In this document: piece by piece, positions 1 to 11,526 of the stretch
How the letters are laid out: each line of letters begins with the position of its first letter
How positions within the stretch are numbered: position 1 is the first letter of the stretch
Translations under genes and position numbers: made by a program
NCBI GenBank assembly: GCA_033807775.1
Contig: CM066318.1
Location: 87,934,879-87,998,878 of the forward strand
Length of the DNA stretch: 64,000 nt
Direction of reading: 5' to 3'
From: Saussurea involucrata
Taxonomy: Eukaryota > Streptophyta > Magnoliopsida > Asterales > Asteraceae
Notes under the pieces: generated by a model
Told to the model about the DNA's origin: nothing
The model's input: the letters and a program-made list of their open reading frames with translations, nothing else
Database searches by the model: none

Positions 1-647
1 TCTACTTAAAATCGTGACAATAACTATTTATTAGTAACGCAATTGATTCATCAGAATCATGACTAATGGTCAGTTTTAAATTATTTTAATCATGGTTTTA
101 ACCATACTAATAGCTACACATATTGCATACTAACTGTGGCGAAATCATCACATATAGTTACGTTTCATATTTATAACCGTGACTATTGTTACCTTTTGGT
201 CACACACAAAAATAAAAACCATGAGTATTAACACCGAGACTTTCAGCCATGTTTTACAATTTTCGTGGCTATATATTTATTTCTTTCGGTCACAGAAAGT
301 TTTCTTTATGTGGCCATATGTTGGTCTATGGTCACGGATAATAACCATCAAAATACAAAACCATGGTTTAGACAAAAACCATGACTATATGTCTGCCTAT
401 AGTCACGGTTTTTAGTCAATACTTGCCACAAAATAAAAATTATGGCAGTAAAGAACCATTTAGTCACTGTTTAATGAAAACCATGGCATTATGTTTAAAC
501 ATTTTTGTAATGGCCACGCTTTTTTGAGTTAAGTCGTGGCTAACCCAATACTCAAACTTTAGTTATGACTTTTAGCCACAGTTCTAAACCTAACCGTGAC
601 TAACTTTATTTTTAAAACCGTGGCAAAAACCCACTTTTGTACTAGTG
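1..647 (-). mobile_element. CACTA (En/Spm-type) DNA transposon, one terminus
   Basis: Read on the minus strand from 647 downwards, the sequence opens with CACTAGTACAAAAGTGGG, a typical plant CACTA terminus. It is followed by dense subterminal motifs (ccgtggc, ccgtgac, accatggtt) in both orientations every few tens of bases across the whole stretch, as expected for transposase-binding subterminal repeats. No transposase is visible; the rest of the element lies left of the window. The terminus cuts the gag gene of an Athila-like retrotransposon at 647/648, so the CACTA insertion is younger than that element. The 3-bp target duplication cannot be tested because the other end is absent. Confidence 0.82.
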
Positions 648-2367
648 TCTATGGGCTCTAAACGTGGGTCTTTCACTAGTTCTTTCCCACTCCGCAACTG
701 AACTTCCTTACAATCCTTTCTTGTTTTCTTCTCGGGTTGGCTTGGGAATGTCCCCTGACTCCGAATACTCAACGCATCTGCCATCTGACCCATTTGTCCT
801 TCAAGAATCCGGATCGATGCGGTATTCTGATTCGTCGCAGCTCTTATCGTCCCGACCGAACTTGCCAGTGTCCCAACGGACGATGTCAACTCTCCAACCG
901 CATTGTCCATCTTTGAAACAAACTTCATCATCATCTCCTCCAATCCAAACTTCTTCTCCCCTCCTTGCCCCTCTTCTTGTCTTCTTTGGTGGTAACCTGG
1001 AGGGCGATAAACATTAGAAGATTGAGTAGAAGGGTTAGAATTATTACCGAATTGGTTTTGTTGCTGCTGGAACATCGTCTCTTTCTGTGCATTCTAGGGT
1101 TAGCTCCACGAGAAATTGGGACGTCGTTTCCATCCCTCGTTGTAAGTGTTAGAGAACAGGTCGTTCCTCGGTCGGTTGTTGCGGTTCTGCAAAAATTACA
1201 CTTGTTCCGGTGGAGGCATTTCTTGAGATGAACCAAATGGCTCTTGGCAGCCCATATCTCCTTGGAATGACGGTTGAATCACCGTCCCTTTCAGCTGATT
1301 TGTAATGGCCGCAAACTGTGCTTTGATAGCTTTCAGCTCGTCTGTTTCTTACACACTTGCCACCCTCCTAGTGGCTGCCCGAGGTGTGGCATAACTATGA
1401 TCCGCGAGATTCTCAATCAGCTCATATGCGTCTTCGTATGACTTATTCATTAATGCACCACCTGCAGCGGCTGTGAGATCATTCTTGTACTGTGGATGCA
1501 GTCCTCCAAAGAAAGTTTGGATGACCATCCATTCTTGCAAACCATGGTGGGGGCATTTTTTAAGCATCCCTTTGTACCGCTCACAGGCTTCGTACAGTGA
1601 CTCCTGATCCCACTGAGAGAAGTGGGTGATGTCTGACAATAGTTGGGACGTTCGACCCGGTGGGAAGAATTTATTCAGAAAGGCAGTCACCATGTCGTTC
1701 CACGTGCGAATCTGCCCGACTGGCAGACCCTCCTCCCAGTCAATAGTCGACCCCTTAGTGAAAACGGAAAGAGGCGTAGCTTGATTGCATCCGGATCAAC
1801 TCCATTCACCTTGAAGGTGTTGCAGATTTTCTCGAATGTTCTCAAGTGGCTGTGCGGGTCTTCCGTTGCTACTCCTCCGAACATGTTTTCTTGCACCAAT
1901 TGGATGGTGTCGGTCTTGATTTTGAAGTTGGTTGCTGCTATCGGAGGAACATATGGCCCTCTTTGTATGGCCCCTATGTTCGGGTTGGAAAAGGCTCTCA
2001 TAGGAACCCTTGGTGGTGGTACGCGGTTATTGGGATTCCGGTTGTTACGATTGTTGTTAACCGGAATCTCGTTGTTGAGATTCTGGTTGACTGGAATTTC
2101 ATTGTTATTCACTGGAATCTCATTGTTACAATTGTTGTTGTTGAGATTCTGATTGACTGGAATTTCATTGGTGTGCACCGGAATCTCGTTGTTACCAGGG
2201 ATCTCATTGTTGATTGGCATTTCTTGATTCTCAGGGATCTCCCAATTGATGACGTTCTCCATTTCTTGCAGATGTCTGAGTCTCGTTTGTCTCCTTAATC
2301 GCCTCGCAGTCCTCTCGATCTCTGGATCAAATGGTTCTAGTTCACCAGAGGAACTTCTTCTTAGCAT
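648..2367 (-). pseudogene. gag of Athila-like element I, decayed
   Basis: The open segments on the minus strand are 2367-1687, 1693-1349 and 1075 down to the CACTA junction at 647. The N-terminal segment (226 aa) starts at ATG 2367 and has an Asn-rich tract made of NNEIPV-like repeats (about 2240-2040). It continues into the conserved retrotransposon gag core with EDPHSHL and LRLFPFSLR (about 1870-1760). A frame change near 1690-1760 leads into the segment with FFPPGRTSQLL and KCPHHG. In-frame stops follow at 1349-1351 and at two further sites before 1075. The last segment is Gln/Asn-rich and passes straight into CACTA sequence. No intact Gag can be made. The family assignment rests on motif sharing with the gag at 5498-6325. 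Confidence 0.82.
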
Positions 2368-2552
2368 AAACTAGAAGTGACCTGCAGCAAGGGATAAGTC
2401 ACAAGTTAGATCTCGTACCAATGGAATAGCAAGAAAATTGGATCGAAATTGCGAATTTAAATAAAAACAATGCAAAGAAAAGAAAAGAAAGAAAGAAAAA
2501 TGCTCAATGTAATAATTCCTACAGCTGGTAGTGATATTAACACAAAACAAGT

Positions 2553-2570
2553 TCCCCGGCAACGGCGCCA
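2553..2570 (-). other. Primer-binding site, tRNA-Asp type (element I)
   Basis: On the minus strand this reads TGGCGCCGTTGCCGGGGA, the perfect complement of the 3' end of plant tRNA-Asp. It lies six bases after the end of the 5' LTR. tRNA-Asp priming is characteristic of Athila-type elements. On the plus strand it looks like a tRNA 3' end, but there is no tRNA gene around it. Confidence 0.9.
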
Positions 2571-2576
2571 AAAACT

Positions 2577-3791
2577 TGATAGGCGGGTTTACACCCCCCT
2601 TTGACTAACCTCAAGTGTACGGTGTCGTCTCAAGTAGTACGTACGGAAGTACGAGTATCGAACCCACAGGAACCAGGTGTTAAGTACCACAATGACTGTA
2701 TTAACTATTAACTGAACGGTCGTAAATTGGTTTGGTTTGGTTTTCTGAAAGACTAAAATAATTAAGCATACGAAAAACGTAGAACAAGATGATTAATTGA
2801 GATATCTAGAGAGAAGATGGAGGGTTGGAGTCTGAATGGATCAATTAATAAGAACTTTAAATGATTTATGATTGATTTTAATAGTCAATAAATTGCAAAA
2901 CCCCGAATCATTGTACTCTTTCAAGCTACAATGAAAATTAACTTAATTAAGAATTGCTTATCTCTCGATCATACAATTGAATTAAGTTAAGGAATAAGGT
3001 TGAGTACACAACACCGAAGGAATTGGTATATCTCTATCCAATTCCTACCGATGGCAATCGAATCCGACCTAAACTTGAGGCTTTTCTCAAACGAACTCAA
3101 GATCTGTAAAATCGTTAAACAAGTGATCAATTTATTAAACGCAGTAAGCATAGATTCAAAAGCTTCATCCATCTATTAAAAACCAAAACACGAATCATTC
3201 AAAATCTACAACTATGACCCAAACGTCATCCAACCCCCCAACATGTAGTTTAGCTCATGTTGGGGGTGAAAGATGGAAACCGAAAGGTTACAAAAGATGC
3301 TAAAGCTATCATTGTTCAAGAAAATCTAGAAAGAAAATAAGTAACTCCCTAAGAAGAAATCCCTTCCTATCTCACGTACTCGTTCGTCTTTAATTCCTTG
3401 CTTCGATCCGTTTTCCTCGTGTTCTTCCCTTCAAAAATCTCTTTTTCTATCCCAAAAATCGCTTCTTAGTCGGCCGTCTTCGTCTGAAAGTCAAAAGTGT
3501 CTCAACCCTAGCTGCAGGAAATGTTTTAGTAAACTGGACGTCGGGGCCAGCATCGGCGCAGATTGACTGGCGCCAAGACTGGCGCCAGGTTCTGGAATCT
3601 TTCTCGGCGCAGATGTCGGCGCCAGTTCACTGGCGCGGAGATTGGCGCCAAGCACTGTTTCACATCTTTCTCGATTTTTCTCGTTTTCAACTCCGAAATT
3701 CAAATTTGATGCTCTTTTGGACGAAAATGATTGTACCTATACTTTCTTACCAAAAACCCGTTAAACACTCCTATCTTACTTGAAGACACGC
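2577..3791 (-). repeat. 5' LTR of element I, main piece
   Basis: The LTR ends on the minus strand with ...CTATCA next to the primer site. Its start (TGTTGATTCTCG) is displaced to 14751 by the insertion of element II. The rejoined length is about 1260 bp with TG...CA ends. At 3548-3652 it carries a cluster of TGGCGCC/GGCGCCA motifs in a GC-rich patch, unlike the AT-rich rest. Short open frames here look fortuitous. Confidence 0.78.
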
Positions 3792-5395
3792 TGATAACTC
3801 TATTTTTAGAGTTATTATTTCCTTTTATTTTTATTTTATTTCGTCAATTTTTAGCCATTTCACTTCTCAAAACCCCCATTCTAGGTAATATTCATGAAAA
3901 TGAGGAAAAAGAGTGAACCATAGTTTTTATAAACCATTTTGGTAGAGTTTTGGTGTTTTTTCACGAAATATCCGCAGTGACTTGCGCATCCCACTCCAGA
4001 CCCCACTATCGAGCAGAGAAGAAGACAAAAGAAAACCAACTCTTAGTTGGGAAGTAAAGTTCTGGAGAATGGAAGGTTCAATTGGCAGAGGCAATGGATT
4101 GAGAAGTACAAACATGTTCCTAAAAGCATGGCAAGATGAATTGGTTAATAACCCCCATGGTACTTTAAAGTTGACTTTTTGGAAAGGTGATGGGTCATAT
4201 GGGTAAAAGAACTAAAGGCTTGTGGATAGAAGTATTGCACAAAGAAGCTGAATCCTATGACTCTTCAGTCCTTATTCTCTAGTTAAAACCCATTTTTGTG
4301 TAAAACCCAACCTTTCCTCTTAGTATAAAAAGGGGTGTTGGGTTCCATTTAATTAAGCTTGCATATCTCCATCTACCACATTAAGTGATAGTTTAGTTCT
4401 AGTTGTTAGCTCTCATTTACTGCAGTAGTTCATTAAATTTCTATATTTTCAATTCCTAGTTTAATTTTTAGTTTCGAGTAATTTGTGGCAGTGACGTACC
4501 CTCGTTCCCCACTGCAGTTTTAATACAAGTCACTTTCAGTTTACTTATGTGCAACTCTTCATCTTTTGCTTTCTTTACTTCAGTAATTATGGGCTAAGCA
4601 TCCTTTGGGACGTAGGAAAGAGGAGTACCTGGATTTTAGAGAAAATGCTTGAGTAATCTTTATACTTGGAATATATATTGTTTTGGTCATTCACTCTCGA
4701 TTATTTCCCAATGATGCGAACAAGCCGATCACTTGTAAGGATCTAAAGTCTAGTTCTTAACTCATAAATGAGTAGAACGCAGTGACATGAGCTTGGATGA
4801 TGCTAGGGGATTCGAAAGAATTCTTATGACACTTGCGAAAGTGAGGTCGGCACAGTGAGCTAATCTCAACCCACTGGAGTAGTAGGCAAGCTAGTTTGTG
4901 TATTAAAAACACTTAGAGTATTTGTCTCTACACATTCTATCGAGGCCTGAAAATATCCATTTTGAGATTACCATTGACAAAACAATAGATACTAAGAGTA
5001 TGGGATTTTTACCTAAAGGTGTGAGTATTTTGTAACCGGGCTTTTCTAGCGAAAATGCCTATCTCAAGTACAAGGATCATTTTTAGGATCAGGTTTTTAA
5101 TATAAAATCTAGGGAAAATCTAACCTACATTCCTTCTTTTAAATCTTAAGTAAAATCGTTAAAATAGCATTTCACCGAACCAAACCAAAATATTGCTTCT
5201 TCTGTAATTGAAACTTGTAAAAGGAAGCTCATGAGAACCATATTGTCTTGATTGCCCAGTCCCTGTGGATTCGATTATGGTATTTTACCAACTATTACTT
5301 GTTGTGACGATCATAGTGATCAGTGTACACTTGCACTTCCCATTGTGGACAGTTTGCAACCCACTGCGATTAAAACACATATTTCGCACGTACCA
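3792..5395 (+). repeat. 5' LTR of element II
   Basis: It begins TGATAACTCTATTTTTAGAG and ends CGCACGTACCA, directly before the primer-binding region. It is matched full length by 13098-14701. It contains a TATA box at 4324 and no coding sequence, although short fortuitous open frames occur. Confidence 0.95.
4324..4331 (+). promoter_or_regulatory. TATA box in 5' LTR of element II
   Basis: TATAAAAA follows a pyrimidine-rich stretch (cctttcctcttag) and lies about 530 bp into the LTR. It is preserved in the 3' LTR at 13630. By position and composition it is the likely core promoter, with transcription expected to start about 30 bp downstream. Confidence 0.6.
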
Positions 5396-5401
5396 AGTTT
5401 T

Positions 5402-5419
5402 TGGCGCCATTGCCGGGGA
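5402..5419 (+). other. Primer-binding site, tRNA-Asp type (element II)
   Basis: TGGCGCCATTGCCGGGGA differs at one base from the complement of plant tRNA-Asp (GCCATT for GCCGTT). It lies six bases after the LTR end. Confidence 0.9.
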
Positions 5420-5497
5420 CTGGCGTGATTTTAAATCTCAAGACATTAGTTTTTGTTCGAGCCCGAGTAACTCGTTTTTCTAAGCTGTTCGTGTTGC

Positions 5498-6325
5498 ATG
5501 CCAAGGCAACAACACGGACCTTTGGTACCAATCGATCTTGAAATAGAGAAAACTTTTCGAAGAAGGCGTAAAAACAAGAACACAGATCGACAACCCCCTG
5601 TGAACCCCACTATAAACATGGCTGGTGTAGGAGGTGAAAGACCTGTTAACCCACCACCGTTAGTGGAGACCACAGTGACGATTGCCGATAGCAAAGATCA
5701 AAAAATACGGGACTATGCTACTTCCTGAGTTGGTGATTTAAGCTCCGGAATTTTAAGACCCAACATTGTTGCACAACATTTTGAACTCAAACCGGTGATG
5801 TTTCAAATGATCCAAGCCATGGGTCAGTTTGGAGGGTCACCATCTGAGGATCCACACTCGCACTTAAAATCCTTTTTGGAAATGACTGATTCCTTTCAAT
5901 TGCAAGGTGTGAGTGATGAAGCATTAAGACTAAGGCTTTTCCCTTTTTCATTAAGGGATAAGGCCAAGTCTTGGCTGAACTCACATGCACCTCACTCGAT
6001 AACCACTTGGCAAGAACTTGCTGACAAATTTTTACAAAAATACTTTCCTCCCACAAGGAATGTAAGGTTTCGAAATGATATTATTTTGTTCAGACAAGAA
6101 GAAGATGAGGATGTTTCAGATGCATGGGAACGATTTAAAGATTTACTTCGAAAGTGCCCACATCACGGCATCCCACATTGCATCCAATTGGAGACCTTTT
6201 ACAATGGTTTTTCCAATGCAGCCAAAATCATCTTAGATGCAACAGCAGGTGGAACATTCACAAGTAAAACCTACAATGAAGGATATCAAATCTTAGAAAA
6301 AGTGTCCAACAACAATACCGAGTGA
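5498..6325 (+). pseudogene. gag, N-terminal and core part (element II)
   Basis: ATG at 5498 is the first start after the primer site and opens a frame that runs through all of gag-pol. A TGA at 5726 splits off the first 76 codons; the next segment starts at 5795. The core has EDPHSHLKSF, LRLFPFSLR, the FPPTRN motif and KCPHHGIP, the same order as in element I. Gag would assemble the virus-like particle in the cytoplasm. A second TGA at 6323 ends the segment. Both stops could arise from CGA by one C-to-T change at a CpG. No frameshift separates the segments. Confidence 0.85.
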
Positions 6326-6343
6326 TCCAATCCTAGAACACCC

Positions 6344-8317
6344 GTGCCAAAGACAAACACCATTGATTCCGAGGCACTCAAAACCATGAATGCACAGTTA
6401 GTGGCCTTGACTAAATTAGTTTTGAATCAAAATAGAGGCCAAGTCAATTCCGCAACACATCTCCCTGAAAACTGTTCCCTCTGTGGAGAAGAACATGTTT
6501 TTGACTTTTGTCCAGCAAATCCCGAGTCTATTAATGTTATAGGGACCAACCCGAGGAATAACCCGTATTCGCAAACCTATAATCCAGGTTGGAGGAATCA
6601 TCCGAATTTCTCTTGGGATGGTAATCCAGGACTCCAACCCCACGGGGCGAGTGATGGCCCGCAAAGACCACAAAACCCCCTTGGATTTCACCAACATCAC
6701 AGTGGGCATCCCCCACAGAACTTTCAGCAAGGGAAATCCTCGCAACAGTTCCAACCACGACCAACTCAACCCGCTGAGACTCAACCATCACTCGAATCAA
6801 TTCTCAAAGGTTTTATGAACCAAACTCAAGCAACCATTAGGAACATAGAGACTCAAGTAGGACAACTAGCCGTCGAAGTTAAGTCCATAACACTTAGGAG
6901 TGACACCGAACACGCTAGGGTGATAGGAAAAGGATCTGAACAAGTCAAGTCCATAACACTTAGGAGTGGAAAGGATCTGAAAGATATCACTTTTGAATCT
7001 GATGATCCGCCTCAAATACCCACTGTCCCTAAACCCACAGTGGCCACTCCTCAAGTCACTGTCATCCCCACAGTGAGAATCGATGTCCCTGAGCTTCCCA
7101 CTTTTGGACCCATACCAAAACCTACTGTTCCAAAGCCAACACCACAACAAACTCAAATTGACCCACGAAATGTACCTTTTCCTGAAAGAATGAAGACTAA
7201 AAATGTCAATGTTCAGTTTAAAAAATTCTTAGACATTTTTAAACAACTTCACATTAATATACCCTTGGTAGAGGCTCTCGATCAAATGCCAAGCTATGTT
7301 AAATTTTTTAAGGATATTTTCAACAAAAAGAGAAAGTTGGGTGAGTTTGAAACTATGGCTTTGACCAAGGAATGTAGTGCCCTCCTTACTAGCAAGATTC
7401 CGCCTAAGTTGAAAGACCCGGGTTGTTTCACCATTCCATGCACAATAGGAGGACAAGAAGTAGGTCAAGCACTCTGTGATTTGGGAGCTAGTATAAACTT
7501 GATGTCGTTGTCCATTTTCAACAAGTTAGGTATTGGAGAGGCTAGACCCACAACCGCGACATTACAACTAGCCGATCGGTCCATTGCCTACCCAAAGGGA
7601 AAAATAGAAGACGTTTTGGTCCAAGTGGATAAATTTATCTTCCCCGCCGATTTTCTAGTTCTAGATTATGAGGCCGATAAAGATATCCCAATCATCTTAG
7701 GGCGTCCGTTTCTTGCAACCGGACGTACTTTGATCGATGTGCACAAAGGGGAACTCACTATGAGAGTCAATGACCAAGAGGTAACATTCAATGTCTTCAA
7801 GTCCCTTAAGTACATAGAAACCGAAGACTGTTTTGCCTTGAGTTCAATTTATGGAACCCACGGTTTTGATTCAGTGACCACAGTGGGGAGTGAGAGTGAG
7901 CACTTTGACTCTGAGAGTGATTACACTTTTGAGGATGAGTGTAACGCATTAGTGGCAGCCTTTGAACCTCTGGACTTTAAGGACATAGATGTTCAACCCC
8001 CTTCAATAGAACAACCTCCCGAGTTAGAGTTAAAGCCATTGCCTTCCCACTTGAAATATGCTTATCTCGCTAAGGATAATAAACTCCCAGTTATTATCTC
8101 TTCCAAACTTAGTGAGAAACAAGAACAACTTTTGATTGATTTGTTGATGAAGCATAAGAGGGCAATTGGTTGGACCATAGCGGACATTCGAGGTATTAGC
8201 CCCTCCTTATGTCAACATAAGATTAACTTGGAGAGTGACCACCCTGGAAAAGTCCAACCTCAAAGAAGGTTGAACCCCATTATGAAGGAGGTAGTTAAGA
8301 AAGAAGTTTTGAAGTAG
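6344..8317 (+). pseudogene. gag zinc knuckle, protease and start of RT (element II)
   Basis: This 657-codon open segment is in the same frame as the upstream gag. Residues about 44-56 hold a CX2CX3HX4C knuckle (CSLCGEEHVFDFC). A Pro/Gln-rich linker follows, with a 19-residue direct repeat around the motif VKSITLRS (nt 6880-6970). The aspartic protease lies at about residues 365-460, with the lineage-typical active site CDLGAS in place of DTGA and the downstream IILGRPFL. The end contains the N-terminal connection to RT (IGWTIADIRGISPSLCQHKI). It stops at a TAG (8315-8317) inside RT, not at a gag-pol border, so regulated readthrough is unlikely. CAG to TAG by C-to-T explains it. Confidence 0.87.
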
Positions 8318-8359
8318 TTAGACGCTGGTATTATCTATCCCATAGCTAGTAGTAGTTGG

Positions 8360-10933
8360 GTGAGCCCCGTCCAATGTGTCCCTAAAAAGGGAGGGACGAC
8401 CGTAGTGAAGAACGAAAAGAACGAGCTCATTCCCACTAGGACTGTCACGGGGTGGAGAATATGCATGGATTATAGACAACTCAACCTAGCCACCAAGAAA
8501 GACCATTTCCCCCTACCTTTCATTGACCAAATACTTGATAGGTTAGCGGGAAAAGAATTCTACTATTTTCTAGATGGATACTCCGGATACAACCAAATCC
8601 ATATCACCCCCGAGGACCAAGAAAAGACCACCTTTACTTATCCCTACGATACCTTTGCATTCCAGAGGATGCCATTTGGATTATGTAATGCCCCAGCCAC
8701 TTTCCAACGTTGTATGATGGCCATTTTCACCGACATGATTGAGGACACCATAGAAGTTTTTATGGATGACTTTTCTGTGATAGGGACATCATTTGACAAC
8801 TGCCTGGGAAATTTAAAGAAAAGCCTAGTGAGATGCGAGACCCACGACCTTATTTTAAATTGGGAAAAATGCCATTTTATGGTAGAAGAGGGTATTGTCC
8901 TAGGCCATCTTGTCTCAAAAAGAGGGTTGGAAGTTGACAAAGCTAAGCTTGAAGTAGTGGCACAACTTCCCGAACCCACAACAGTGAAAGGTATTCGAAG
9001 TTTCTTGGGTCATGCGGGTTTTTATAGGAGGTTCATCAAAGATTTTTCAAAAATAACAAAACCCCTATGTAACCTGTTGCAACATGAAAAAGAGTTTAAT
9101 TTTACCCAAGAATGTCGAGATGTCTTTGAAACAATCAAGAAAGCCTTAGTTATTGCACCCATAGTGACCACTCCTGACTGGTCACTCCCATTAGAAGTCA
9201 TGTGTGACGCCAGCGAGTGGGCTGTGGGGGCTGTTCTCGGACAAAGAAAGAACAAAATCTTTCACCCCATTTATTATGCAAGTAAAACACTAATTGAAGC
9301 TCAGATAAATTATACTGTCACTGAAAAAGAATTACTTGCGGTGGTGTTTGCTTTTGATCGTTTCAGGTCGTACTTGATTGGGACGAAGGTCATCGTGCAC
9401 ACTGATCATGCAGCGATAAAATATTTGATCAACAAGGCCGATTCCAAGCCACGTTTGATTAGATGGGTTTTATTGCTGCAAGAATTCGACCTTGAGATCA
9501 TGGATAGAAAAGGAACAAGCAATCAGGTAGCTGACCATTTGTCCAGGCTTGAGAAGGTAGTGACCACTGTAGATCCCACTCCGGTCAAAGAGAATTTTCC
9601 CGATGAACAATTGTTAGCAGCCCAACATCACGAAAATAATATTCCTTGGTATGCTGACATTGCAAATTTTTTAGCAAGTGGACTAAAGCCCCACGGGATG
9701 AGTGGACAACCATTTAAAAAGTTTTTACATGATACACGACAATATGTTTGGGACGACCCTTTCTTATATAAGATAGGGACGGACCAAATATTGAGGCGTT
9801 GTGTCCACGGGAGTGAGCAACATCAAATACTCCTTGGTTGTCACACATCCCACTACGGTGGCCACTTTGGTGGAAACCGCACTGCTGCAAAAATCTTGCA
9901 AAATGGGTTCTTTTGGCCCACTGTGTTTAAAGACTCTTTCGAATTTGTGAAAAATTGTGAGCAATGTCAACGCACCGGGAACATTTCGCAAAGGAACGAG
10001 ATGCCTCTTAATAACATTCTAGAGGTAGAACTTTTTTATGTTTGGGGGATTGATTTCATGGGACCCTTTCCAAATTCAAACAATAATTTTTATATCTTGG
10101 TTGCGGTAGACTATGTTTCGAAATGGGTAGAGGCTGTTGCATGTCACTCTAATGATGCCAACACCGTGGTGAAATTTTTGCATAAAAACATTTTCACTCG
10201 ATTTGGAACACCACGGGCATTGATTAGTGACGAAGGCACCCATTTTGTAAACAAAGTCATGAGCTCGGTCCTTGCTAAATATGATATACATCATAGAGTG
10301 GCCACCGCATACCACCCGCAGACCAACGGTTTAGCCGAACTTTCAAACCGAGAAATCAAAAGTATTTTGGAAAAAGTCGTTAAACCACATCGCAAGGATT
10401 GGTCAACCAAACTTGATGACGCTCTTTGGGCCTATCGATCAGCCTACAAGACTCCCTTGGGAATGTCTCCGTTTAAATTGGTTTTTGGCAAAGCTTGCCA
10501 TTTACCGATTGAATTAGAGCACAAGGCGTTTTGGGCCCTTAAAGAGCTCAATATGAGTGAAGATGCTGCAGGAATTAAGAGGTGTTTACAATTGCATGAA
10601 CTCGAGGAGTTGCGATACCACTCTTATGAAAATGCAAAGTTGTACAAAGAAAAGACCAAGATGTGGCATGATCGAAGAATCAACCATAGGGAGTTCATGG
10701 AAGGCCAACAGGTATTATTATTCAATTCCCGTCTTAAACTCTTTCTAGGTAAGCTAAAATCACGATGGACGGGACCATACACCGTGGTCAAGGTTAGTCC
10801 CTTTGGAACAGTGGAATTAAAGTCCCCATAGTCTGGTCAAACGTTTAAGGTCAATGGGCAGAGAGTGAAGTATTTTCTGAGCGAGAGTGCTCACATTCCA
10901 TCCCACTTTAAGAAAAGTCGGAACCACTTGTAA
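8360..10933 (+). pseudogene. pol: reverse transcriptase, RNase H, integrase (element II)
   Basis: Open from 8360 to a TAG at 10829, then in the same frame to a natural-looking TAA at 10931-10933. The RT palm shows [26 protein letters not shown] and the catalytic box FMDDF (about residue 135). RNase H shows [14 protein letters not shown] and [11 protein letters not shown], with TDHAAIKYL later. Integrase has a zinc-binding HHCC module (HTSHYGGH ... CEQCQR) and the DDE core: [15 protein letters not shown] and [11 protein letters not shown] copies the RNA, RNase H removes it, and integrase inserts the cDNA. A methionine here is not a real start; the segment is the continuation of the 5498 frame. 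All catalytic residues are kept, so decay is recent and limited to stops. Confidence 0.9.
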
Positions 10934-11526
10934 ATATTTTATTTCAGTTATTTGCTATGTTTTTATTTTTTTTGTTCTTTTTAATGCTGTGTGTAGTTTG
11001 TTTTCATGTGTGTAGGAGAAATTGCCAATTTTTGAAGAAAAAGTCAAACAATCGCTTCGTAGTGACATCGAACATGTCACTGCGCTTCCCACTGCCGAAC
11101 TGACGCTGAGATGGGACGGTTTGGGGGCCCAAGAGCTGACAACATATCACCTTTTCTTACACATTAGTCTCCTTTTTCTGCCACCCTACGTCTAATTCGC
11201 CATTTTTCAAGAAAAGCCATCATATCTCTCTTTTTCTCTCAATAACCGTTCCCTCCAATTTCTAATACCCAAAAAATACTTCTTTTCCACCAAAAAGCCA
11301 AAAGACACCTTTCCTCCAAATATTTCAAACACAAATCCTTTCTCTCCTAATTTTCTCTCACGAACCAGAACCAAGAAACCCTTCCAATGGCTAGAAGCAA
11401 AAGATTAAACCCTAACCCTAATGAGCCCGACCGTACTGCAGTCCACCGCAGAACCGCCGACGACCGCCCACCGGAAAACATTACCAGCGATCTGACGAAC
11501 CGCCGCCATCATCCGGCGAACATCCA

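Larger units (their letters stand above)
648..3791 (-). mobile_element. Athila-like Ty3/gypsy element, 5' part (element I)
   Basis: This is the left piece of a minus-strand LTR retrotransposon: gag remnant (648-2367), leader with a tRNA-Asp primer-binding site (2553-2570) and 5' LTR (2577-3791, continuing at 14707-14751). Gag shares the motifs EDPHSHL, LRLFPFSLR and KCPHHG with the plus-strand element at 3792-14701, so both belong to the same lineage. The pol part and 3' LTR lie beyond the CACTA insertion, outside the window. The element itself sits inside a copia element, whose RT resumes at 14752. Confidence 0.82.

Noticed and set aside
179..415. 78-codon frame near the left edge
   Set aside because: It lies in CACTA subterminal repeats and its residues have no biased or domain-like pattern.
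2553..2570. tRNA-Asp 3' end on the plus strand
   Set aside because: Only the last 18 bases match a tRNA; there is no cloverleaf upstream. It is the primer-binding site of a minus-strand retrotransposon.
8315..8317. Programmed stop readthrough between gag and pol
   Set aside because: The stop lies inside the RT domain, and four other stops occur in the same element. Random decay is simpler.
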